Source of the DNA: an uncultured Alistipes sp.
Lineage (GTDB): Bacteria; Bacteroidota; Bacteroidia; Bacteroidales; Rikenellaceae
Assembly: GCA_937895825.1 (NCBI GenBank)
Contig: CALBKP010000077.1
Coordinates: 1-45,849 of the forward strand
Direction of reading: 5' to 3'
DNA: 45,849 nt
This document shows, in pieces, positions 16,022 to 23,654 of this stretch. Position numbers and translations under genes: made by a program. Numbering within the stretch: the first letter of the stretch is position 1; every line of letters begins with the position of its first letter. Under the pieces are notes generated by a model that saw only the letters and a list, made by a program, of their open reading frames with translations, ran no database searches and was not told the origin of the DNA.

Positions 16022-18649
16022 ATGAATAGAGTAATACATAGAGTATGTAGCCTTGTGGCAGCAATGCTCCTCATTGCAACACTTAGTTGCGAGAGGGAGG
16101 ATAACACCCTTCAGGCTGACTATGGCTACGTACAGTTCAAAGTGGTAAAAAATAGTGCCATCGAGGAGGCCTTAACACGTGCTACCGATGCATTAGAGTG
16201 GCTATCCGACGCATGCAAGATAACGGTTGTCATGCAGCACGAAGGCTCGACCATACAGCAGACACTCCCCCTTGCAAGCTACGATAAGGAGACGGCCGAG
16301 TGGGGACTACGTAGCGAGAAGCTACGCCTGCTTACTGGTAGCTATAACGTCATAGGTTACTATCTCTACGACAATCTCGACCAAGAGCTTCTCGTTGGTG
16401 GCAGCGCTGGCGAGTTCACCGTCGAGGATGGTGGCCTCACGATGAAAAATATAGGCGTTGAATGTGTCAAGCGAGGTAAGGTATCCTTCGTTCTGGAGAA
16501 GGAACTCACGCGCAGTGGCAAGGGCGAGTACCGCTTCTCAAACATACGCGCCATCGACATCACCGTACGCAACAAGTTCTCTCAGGCATCAACAACGTTC
16601 GAGCGTCTGCCCGTAACCTACGTCGAGGAGTTTGGCGAGGGTGCTGCGGACAAGGATCTCTATGGCGATCGCAACCACCTCACCTCGCGTGCTACGTGCG
16701 ACACTACGCTATGGATCGAGGCGGGCAACTACACCATCACGGCATATACCACCTATTCCGATGCACGCGGTCACAACAGACTTGAGAGTGCCACAATCAC
16801 TGAGCTAGGCGCAGAGTTCAAGATCGAGGACAACGTAACGACAAAGGGTGTTGCAGTGCCTATCATCCTATCCGAGACAGCGGCACACATCCGCGACTAC
16901 GAGGCACTACGCGATATATGGCTCGCGTTGGATGGTCCAAACTGGACATTCCATGGCGAGGAGTATGTGGCAGGTGCCAACTGGGATTTCAACAAGGATA
17001 AGGATATGTGGGGTGAGCAGCCAGGCGTTACGCTCGATGGCAATGGCCGCGTTGTGTCGCTCAACATGTCAGGCTTTGGTGCTCGCGGTGTTGTGCCCGA
17101 TGCTATTGGGCAACTTACGGAGCTACGCGTACTCTACCTCGGCAACCACAACGAGCTTATCGGTGGCTTCGACAATGCACTTGTCGATGGCCGCATTGAT
17201 GCTCGCGACTACGAGCGTAAGATGCTCAAGTATGACGGCCGCGAGGGTCTAAGCGAGGAGCTTAAGCGTACGATAAACAGCGACCCTGCACAGCCATCGA
17301 TCCTAAGCCGCACGGCACACAAGCGCGATGTAGCCTTCGGTAACTACACCAACGGCATAACAGCTATCTCGCGTGCCGTGATGCGCCTAACGCAGCTCGA
17401 GCAGTTCTTTATCGCCAACTCACCCATAACGGCCGAGGAGTTCTTCGTCGATGTCGACGAGAATTCGGAGTTCTACGCCGAGCAGGAGTCGTGGAACTGG
17501 GCAAACTTTAAGAATCTTACCGACGTAGAGATATACAACTGTCCGAAACTTACGCGTTTACCATTGGAGCTTCTCACCAAGCTACCCAATATCCAGTCGC
17601 TCAACGTAGCCCTCAACCGCACAATTACGGGCGAGCAACTCAAGGCCGACTGGGAGGCCATCATCGATGGAGAATCGGGCGCTACTATCCAGATTCTCTA
17701 CCTCGGTTACAACAACCTACGCGAGACACCATCGCACGACTACCTCAAGCGCATGACCAAGCTTGGTCTGTTGGATTGTACGAACAACCAGCTCGAGGTG
17801 GCACACCCCTTCGGCAAGGAGATTACCCCCGCTACGATATACCTCGACAACAACCGAATCAAGGAGCTTCATGCTGCTGAGGATGGTTACTTCGTGGGAG
17901 TGAACCAGATGGAAACGTTCTCTTGCTCTGGGAATCAGCTCACCGAGCTACCAGACATCTTCACCGCCCGCTCGGTATATGTAATGCAGACGGTGAACTT
18001 CTCGAATAACATGATCTCGTCGCTCCAGAATGGCGACAAGTGGCGTGGTGTGAACAGCGCAACACTCAACCTTGCCAACAACCGCTTCGAGGAGCTACCT
18101 AAGCGACTCATTGGCTCGGGCTCGATCATCGAGACGTTGATGCTCGGTGGTAATGGAATGCGCCGCATCGAGGAGGGAGCGCTTCAAGGAGCCGGCAGCG
18201 AGTACCTTACGACTATCGACCTGAGCTACAACCGCCTAAAGGAGATTCCCTACGTCGACTTTAGCGCGTCGAACATACCCTACCTCTACGGTATCGACCT
18301 ATCGAGCAACGCCTTTGCGGAGTTCCCCTACGCACCGCTGTCAATCAACTCTCTTACGGTTATGAGCATACGCCAGCAGCGCGACGACGAGGGTAACCGC
18401 ACGCTACGAGAGTGGCCCACAGGCATCGGCCAGTGTCCACGCATGGCTGCCTTCTACATCGGCTCGAACGACCTGCGTAAGATTGAGGATACAATCTCTC
18501 CCTACATCCTTTTATTCGAGATTAAAGATAACCCCAACATCTCGATCGACCTCTCAAGCGTATGTCCCTATATCGAGATGGGCTACTATGAGCTTATCTA
18601 CGACTCAACGCAGGATATTCGTGGCTGCGATGCCCTTAACCTCGACTAA
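16022..18649 (+). CDS. leucine-rich-repeat surface lipoprotein with DUF4458/DUF4493-like N-terminus
   Basis: The 875-residue lipoprotein has a lipobox at Cys23 (ATLSC) followed by EREDN. Residues about 30-285 are a beta domain like DUF4458/DUF4493 (DYGYVQFKVVK, LLTGSYNVIGYY, EAGNYTITAY). From about 290 it has a plant-type LRR cap (LRDIWLALDGPNW, then NGRVVSLNMSG and TELRVLYLGNHNE). Irregular LRRs run to the C-terminus with repeats such as IQILYLGYNNL, ATIYLDNNRI, TIDLSYNRL and YGIDLSSNAF. LRR surface proteins in Bacteroidota bind proteins. It is followed after 6 bases by a second LRR lipoprotein, so the two probably act together in ligand capture or adhesion. Confidence 0.8.
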   Translation: MNRVIHRVCSLVAAMLLIATLSCEREDNTLQADYGYVQFKVVKNSAIEEALTRATDALEWLSDACKITVVMQHEGSTIQQTLPLASYDKETAEWGLRSEKLRLLTGSYNVIGYYLYDNLDQELLVGGSAGEFTVEDGGLTMKNIGVECVKRGKVSFVLEKELTRSGKGEYRFSNIRAIDITVRNKFSQASTTFERLPVTYVEEFGEGAADKDLYGDRNHLTSRATCDTTLWIEAGNYTITAYTTYSDARGHNRLESATITELGAEFKIEDNVTTKGVAVPIILSETAAHIRDYEALRDIWLALDGPNWTFHGEEYVAGANWDFNKDKDMWGEQPGVTLDGNGRVVSLNMSGFGARGVVPDAIGQLTELRVLYLGNHNELIGGFDNALVDGRIDARDYERKMLKYDGREGLSEELKRTINSDPAQPSILSRTAHKRDVAFGNYTNGITAISRAVMRLTQLEQFFIANSPITAEEFFVDVDENSEFYAEQESWNWANFKNLTDVEIYNCPKLTRLPLELLTKLPNIQSLNVALNRTITGEQLKADWEAIIDGESGATIQILYLGYNNLRETPSHDYLKRMTKLGLLDCTNNQLEVAHPFGKEITPATIYLDNNRIKELHAAEDGYFVGVNQMETFSCSGNQLTELPDIFTARSVYVMQTVNFSNNMISSLQNGDKWRGVNSATLNLANNRFEELPKRLIGSGSIIETLMLGGNGMRRIEEGALQGAGSEYLTTIDLSYNRLKEIPYVDFSASNIPYLYGIDLSSNAFAEFPYAPLSINSLTVMSIRQQRDDEGNRTLREWPTGIGQCPRMAAFYIGSNDLRKIEDTISPYILLFEIKDNPNISIDLSSVCPYIEMGYYELIYDSTQDIRGCDALNLD

Positions 18650-18655
18650 ACATTT

Positions 18656-20347
18656 ATGCGTATGAAACTGAAAAACATCATATTACTATCGTCCGTAGCA
18701 TTTTTAGGTGTGCTCACTGGCTGCGTCGACGATAACACCACAATTCCTGGATTCGAGGCCGATAGCTCTGAGATCGAAGCTCGTGCCGAAGGTGGCGAGT
18801 ACAACCTAAGGATTCAATCGTCGAAGGAGTGGATGGCCATAAGCGATGTGCCATGGGTGATGATATCGCCAGCAAATGGTCGCGGCAACGTGGATTGTGT
18901 CATTAAAATCGACTCTACGCTTGTGAACGACAGTCGCACAACCGATATCCGCTTCTCATCGGCGGGCGAGATACTTCAGGAGGTGGCAATCACTCAAGAG
19001 GGCTATGCACGTAGCATCGTCACGGAGGAAGGGAGTCACGAGATCGCCGCATCGGCAAGCCGCGCAGACCGTTGGTTCGAGATAGAGGTTAGCTCAAACG
19101 TACAATTCGACGTTCAGACTGAGTATGCCAACGATGATGAGTGGCTCAAGGTTGGCGACCACACGCTCACGCTCGACCGTGGCGCACGTCCACGCAACAC
19201 ACGTATCAGAGTGGAGTGGAAGATGAACCCAGAGCCTAAGGAGCGCGTAGCGAAGCTACACCTCAACGGCGAGGGCATGGATAGTCCAACAACTGTTGTC
19301 ATCCGCCAACAGGCAGCACCTCTTATCGAGGATAACCGCCAGGGCGACTCGTTGGCAGTGGTTACCATCTTCGAGAAGCTCGAGTGCTGGAGCGACAATG
19401 GCATATCTACCACCGAGAGCATGCACCGTTGGGACTGCGTACGTCTGTGGGAGTCTACCGACGAGGCGTTGCCCACACCCGAGGCCGTTGGTCGTGTTCG
19501 TGACCTCGATCTGAGCTACTTCAACACCGAGGAGGGCATACCTCAGGAGGTGCGCTACCTCAAGTATCTTGAGACCCTCTCGTTATTCGGTAACGTCAAC
19601 ACCATGCTTAAGTCTATCGAGATGGGTGAAGAGGTGTGCGATTTGGAGTATTTGAAGGGTTTGCGCGTGGCAGCATTCGGTATTGTGTCGCTGCCTAAGA
19701 ATTTCGCACGTCTGGGTGATACACTCGAAACCCTCGACCTTAACTCGAACAACCTAACCGCCATACCAGAGGTACTTACACCTGAGAACTTCCCGCACCT
19801 TAAGTCACTGAACCTCGCAAGCAACCGCCGTGCCTCGATTAGCGACCTTCGTAAGGCTGAGTCGGCTAACGAGAATGGCGTGGGTCTGCATACTGACATA
19901 AATAGCGAGGATGCCATCCGCCGTCTACTACTTTGGGAGGCACTGGAGGAGCTAACCCTATCGTACAACTATATCGAGGGTACGTTGCCTGACTTTAAGG
20001 CTGGCGAGGAGGGCGTTAGAGCATATAACGCAGAGGATATAGCTGAGCGTGGCGACACGCTGTTGTGGGCTGTGGAGAGCGGTCTGCCGCGTATCCTTCC
20101 TAATGCGCGTGTACTGAAGATAAACCTCAACTTCTTAAGTGGCACACTGCCCAACTGGCTACTCTACCACCCACGCCTATTGGAGTGGTCAACAGAGGTG
20201 CTTGTCTATCCGCAGCAGGAGAATGGCGTAGATAGCGATGGCGAGGTTGTAGGCTTCAGCAACGAACCCACCTCCACGGAGTATTACTTCGATAAGTACC
20301 CGCTTATGCGCGGCCGCTTCGAGTTTAACGATGAAATGACCGAGTAA
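18656..20347 (+). CDS. BACON plus leucine-rich-repeat surface lipoprotein
   Basis: The 563-residue lipoprotein has a lipobox at Cys23 (VLTGC) and an acidic VDDN. Two BACON-type domains are visible: about 36-118 (EGGEYNLRIQSSKEWMAI, VPWVMISP, ending AITQEG) and about 122-225 (ending VVIRQQA). A short LRR array then starts near 280 (GRVRDLDLSYFN, LETLSLFGN, LETLDLNSNNL, LKSLNLASNR, LEELTLSYNYIEG, ARVLKINLNFLSG). It has no catalytic motif. The start may be 18656 or the second Met at 18662. It lies between the larger LRR protein and the subtilisin-like protease, 2 bases before the latter, so it is tightly co-transcribed. Confidence 0.8.
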   Translation: MRMKLKNIILLSSVAFLGVLTGCVDDNTTIPGFEADSSEIEARAEGGEYNLRIQSSKEWMAISDVPWVMISPANGRGNVDCVIKIDSTLVNDSRTTDIRFSSAGEILQEVAITQEGYARSIVTEEGSHEIAASASRADRWFEIEVSSNVQFDVQTEYANDDEWLKVGDHTLTLDRGARPRNTRIRVEWKMNPEPKERVAKLHLNGEGMDSPTTVVIRQQAAPLIEDNRQGDSLAVVTIFEKLECWSDNGISTTESMHRWDCVRLWESTDEALPTPEAVGRVRDLDLSYFNTEEGIPQEVRYLKYLETLSLFGNVNTMLKSIEMGEEVCDLEYLKGLRVAAFGIVSLPKNFARLGDTLETLDLNSNNLTAIPEVLTPENFPHLKSLNLASNRRASISDLRKAESANENGVGLHTDINSEDAIRRLLLWEALEELTLSYNYIEGTLPDFKAGEEGVRAYNAEDIAERGDTLLWAVESGLPRILPNARVLKINLNFLSGTLPNWLLYHPRLLEWSTEVLVYPQQENGVDSDGEVVGFSNEPTSTEYYFDKYPLMRGRFEFNDEMTE

Positions 20348-20349
20348 AT

Positions 20350-22389
20350 ATGAAGAGATATTTATTGTATATTGCCGCCATCACGCTCACGATGGCATGT
20401 GTAAAGGAGAGCGAGGCGCTACGCATCGACATTAACACCACACCCACACAGACAATCCCCGTAGATGCTACACGTGGTGAGGTGATCATCAAGTTCTCGC
20501 CCGAGATGGAGTCTATCCTCGAAGATACGATGACACGCTCAGGTGGCAAGGCCACACGCTCGGGCATACCCTCGACGGACGAGGTCTTGGACATCCTTGG
20601 CACTTACTCTTTCGAGCGCGTATTCCCCGTTGACCTACGCCATGAGGAGCGCACGCGAGAGGCAGGGCTACACCTATGGTATATCGTCCGTTTCGACGAG
20701 GGTGAGGATTTGGAGCTCGCCTTCGAGCGACTCTCTAAGCTCGGCGAGGTCGATAAGCTACAATGCAACCGCAAGATATATCGAGCATACAACCCCGAGG
20801 CTACGCCGCACTTTATCAGCTGCGCCGAGGCCGCAAATGCACCCACAACACGTGCGGCAGCCATGCCCTTCAACGACCCCGAGATGTATCGTCAGTGGTG
20901 CTACATAAACGATGGCACAGCACCATTTGCACAGGAGTGGGCAGGTGTCGTTGCTGGTGCCGATGCTGGCTGCCAGGAGGCATGGGAGCTCTGCACGGGC
21001 GACGAGGAGATAATCGTTGCCGTGATGGACGAGGCTGTTATGTGGAGCCACCCCGACCTTGCAGATAATATTTGGATAAACGAAGCAGAGGAGCAGCATG
21101 CTGGCCGTGATGCCGACGGCAACGGATATGTAGATGACCGCTACGGCTATAACTTCGTGCGTAACACGGGCGTCACATCGTGGACATCGAACGGCAGTAC
21201 CGGCCACGGAACACACGTAGCAGGAACTATCGCTGCGGTAAACGACAACGGTATTGGCTGCGCTGGCATCGCTGGTGGTGGCAAGGGTTCGAAGGGTGTG
21301 AAGATCATGACGCTTCAGCTCTTCGATGGTATGAACTCTTGCTCGTTGGCAATGGAGGCACGCGCCATGAAGTATGCCGCCGACAACGGAGCTGTTATTC
21401 TTCAGTGCTCATGGGGCTACAACTCAGCAAAGTCTAACCTTATACTTGGCTACACTCCAGGCCCAGCGACCGAGGAGGAGTGGGCAGCAATATACCCCTT
21501 GGAGAAGGAGGCGTTAGACTACTTCATCAACTGCGCAGGCTCGCCAAATGGTGTAATCGACGGCGGTCTTGCCATTTTTGCCTCAGGCAACGAGTACGCC
21601 GCACAGTCATCGTTCCCCGCAGCCTACTCTAAGTGTATCTCAGTTGCGGCTATCGCTGCCGACTATACCCCCGCGTCGTACTCGAACTATGGCAGCGAGG
21701 TTTTGCTATCAGCTCCTGGTGGAGATATGGAGTACTATGGTACACCCGGACAGAAGGATGATTCATACGACGAGAATGGCATACTCCGCGAGCAGGGGAG
21801 TATCTTCTCTACTCTCGTTATGGATGGAGTTGCGGGTTATGGCTACTACGAGGGAACATCTATGGCATGTCCCCACGTATCGGGCGTAGCGGCCCTCGGC
21901 CTTGCCTACGCTAAGCAGCACCATCGACACTTTACGTCGGAGGAGTATCGCGAGCTTATGTTCGAGACGGCACGTGACATTGACAGCTACTTCGTAGGCG
22001 AGAAGACCTTCTATATGAACCACACCTCGGCAGGTGCTGTACCTATCAAGATAAACCTTGCCGATTACCGCGGCAAGATGGGACGTTTGACAGATGCTGG
22101 TGCTTTGCTGAAAGCTATTGATGGCAGTGGCCGCGACATGCGTCTTCCGAACGTCTGTCTCGCGCCCGAAACTGAGACAACACTCCGCATAACTGACTAT
22201 ACGACAGATAGCGTGACAAGTGTAACCGTTGCCAATACCAATATCGCCGAGGCGACACTCAGCGGTGATATGCTGACAATCAAGGCTAAAAATGTGGGAC
22301 AGACGGTCCTCACGGTGAGGTGCGGAGCAGAGGAGTTGCGCGCCACTATAACCGTGCGCGAGGGTGTGTCGGATAACGGCTGGTTGTAG
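20350..22389 (+). CDS. subtilisin-family (S8) serine protease lipoprotein
   Basis: The 679-residue protein has a lipobox at Cys17 (TMAC). A propeptide-like domain (about 40-150, from GEVIIKFSPEM to KLQCNRKIYRA) recalls fervidolysin-type prodomains. The S8 catalytic domain runs about 170-560 with Asp227 (VAVMDEAVMWSHPDL), His286 (GHGTHVAGT), oxyanion Asn413 (ASGNEY) and Ser504 (GTSMACPHVSG), so the triad is complete. The Asp motif reads DEAV where DTGV or DSGI is usual. A C-terminal Ig-like domain (about 600-672) is of the Big2 type. It is probably surface-attached and degrades proteins or peptides for import by the SusC/SusD pair. The next gene starts 3 bases after its stop. Confidence 0.9.
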   Translation: MKRYLLYIAAITLTMACVKESEALRIDINTTPTQTIPVDATRGEVIIKFSPEMESILEDTMTRSGGKATRSGIPSTDEVLDILGTYSFERVFPVDLRHEERTREAGLHLWYIVRFDEGEDLELAFERLSKLGEVDKLQCNRKIYRAYNPEATPHFISCAEAANAPTTRAAAMPFNDPEMYRQWCYINDGTAPFAQEWAGVVAGADAGCQEAWELCTGDEEIIVAVMDEAVMWSHPDLADNIWINEAEEQHAGRDADGNGYVDDRYGYNFVRNTGVTSWTSNGSTGHGTHVAGTIAAVNDNGIGCAGIAGGGKGSKGVKIMTLQLFDGMNSCSLAMEARAMKYAADNGAVILQCSWGYNSAKSNLILGYTPGPATEEEWAAIYPLEKEALDYFINCAGSPNGVIDGGLAIFASGNEYAAQSSFPAAYSKCISVAAIAADYTPASYSNYGSEVLLSAPGGDMEYYGTPGQKDDSYDENGILREQGSIFSTLVMDGVAGYGYYEGTSMACPHVSGVAALGLAYAKQHHRHFTSEEYRELMFETARDIDSYFVGEKTFYMNHTSAGAVPIKINLADYRGKMGRLTDAGALLKAIDGSGRDMRLPNVCLAPETETTLRITDYTTDSVTSVTVANTNIAEATLSGDMLTIKAKNVGQTVLTVRCGAEELRATITVREGVSDNGWL

Positions 22390-22392
22390 GCT

Positions 22393-23178
22393 ATGCAGCG
22401 CGCCCTTCGACATATCGTTACGGTACTACTGCTGGTGGCTGCGACTGTCGGAGCCTCTGGACAGACGCTCATTTCGCGCTCGGCGCTCGACTCGTTGGTG
22501 CGCCCCATGCTATCAACGAAGGCCAAAGATGCGCTGAGGGTGGATAGCAAAGAGCGCAACATAGGAGAGATTGGCGATAGCGCGAAGGTGAGTGTTAATT
22601 ACACGCTACGAAACAACCACAACGAGCCGATCACGATAACCTCGATGCGAGCATCGTGTAGCTGTCTAAAGGTGTGCTCCAAGCCCGCAACTTTCGCTCC
22701 TGGCGAGAGCTACGTGCTACGGGTAGAGTTTAACCCCGCGGGACGCAGTGGCACATTTAGCTACGACATAAACATCTACACCTCGCTCGATGCATCGCAC
22801 CCCACGGAGCGACTGACGCTCAAAGGTGAAATAAAGGGTTCGGACAAGTTCGCACACTTACCATACGTCATGGGAAGCCTAAGGCTCAGCCGCAAAAGCG
22901 TAATATTGGAGCAGATGTCTACCAACGTAACACGCCGTGAGCATATAGCCATAGCAAATGGTGGCGGTAAGAGTGTGCGTCCCACTGCCCGCACAACTGT
23001 AGCGGGGCTAAAACTAAGATGCGAGCCCGAGGAGCTTGCGCCAGGTACGGAGGGCGACATCGTAATAGAGTATCGCCCAACAAAAGAGCTCACGACCGAT
23101 ATCGAGACAATGGTGATAATGGAGGGCGTAGAGGCATCGCCCACGGAAAGAGTGATAAGAATAACATTAAAGAGATAA
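22393..23178 (+). CDS. DUF1573-domain periplasmic protein
   Basis: The 261-residue protein has a type I signal peptide (cleavage near GASGQ, residue 24). It then has a DUF1573 domain: KERNIGEI, VNYTLRNNHNEPITI, the signature CSCLKVC (Cys89, Cys91, Cys95), and FNPAGRSGTFSYDINIYT. A second Ig-like half (about 150-260) repeats the pattern in diverged form. The ASH/MSP-like DUF1573 fold is common in Bacteroidota, but its function is not established. The start 3 bases after the protease stop indicates translational coupling, so it may help protease folding or surface assembly; that is inference. Confidence 0.8.
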   Translation: MQRALRHIVTVLLLVAATVGASGQTLISRSALDSLVRPMLSTKAKDALRVDSKERNIGEIGDSAKVSVNYTLRNNHNEPITITSMRASCSCLKVCSKPATFAPGESYVLRVEFNPAGRSGTFSYDINIYTSLDASHPTERLTLKGEIKGSDKFAHLPYVMGSLRLSRKSVILEQMSTNVTRREHIAIANGGGKSVRPTARTTVAGLKLRCEPEELAPGTEGDIVIEYRPTKELTTDIETMVIMEGVEASPTERVIRITLKR

Positions 23179-23183
23179 TATCT

Positions 23184-23642
23184 ATGAGAGTGATTACAAA
23201 GATTTTTGCAGTGGCTTTGCTTGCCACAACGCTGCTACTCGGTGGTTGCAACAGAGGTGCGACACCTCAGGTTGTAGACCCTGGAATGGCCGTAACATAC
23301 TCCACGATAGATGGCAGTTGGGAGCTTATAGCCTGGAATGGTGCGGAGCTTGACGAAGCAACCGTATGCTACGTAGATTTCGACCGCACGGAGCGTCGCT
23401 TCGAAATGTGGGACAACTTCGACTCGATGTATGCCGTTAAGCATAGCGGCACCTTCACCATCGAGGAGAACGAGTATGGCGAATACATACTCTCGGGCAC
23501 CTACGACTATGGCGTGGGCGACTGGAACGACAGCTACACAGTCACGATGTACACCCCTGGCCGCGAGATGCGCTGGGAGTCGGTAGCCACGGGCGACACA
23601 TATACCTTCGCAAAGATTGACGCAATACCTGAATTAAACTAA
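23184..23642 (+). CDS. small lipocalin-like lipoprotein
   Basis: The 152-residue lipoprotein has a lipobox at Cys22 (LLGGC). The rest is a compact beta-barrel-like sequence (STIDGSWELIAWNG, YVDFDRTERRFEMWD, HSGTFTIEENEYGEYILSG, DSYTVTMYTPGREMRW) resembling small lipocalin-like Bacteroidota proteins. I chose ATG 23184 over upstream in-frame starts because it yields a proper lipoprotein signal and lies just 5 bases after the DUF1573 gene. Ligand and role are unknown. Confidence 0.72.
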   Translation: MRVITKIFAVALLATTLLLGGCNRGATPQVVDPGMAVTYSTIDGSWELIAWNGAELDEATVCYVDFDRTERRFEMWDNFDSMYAVKHSGTFTIEENEYGEYILSGTYDYGVGDWNDSYTVTMYTPGREMRWESVATGDTYTFAKIDAIPELN

Positions 23643-23654
23643 TAACGAGAATAT

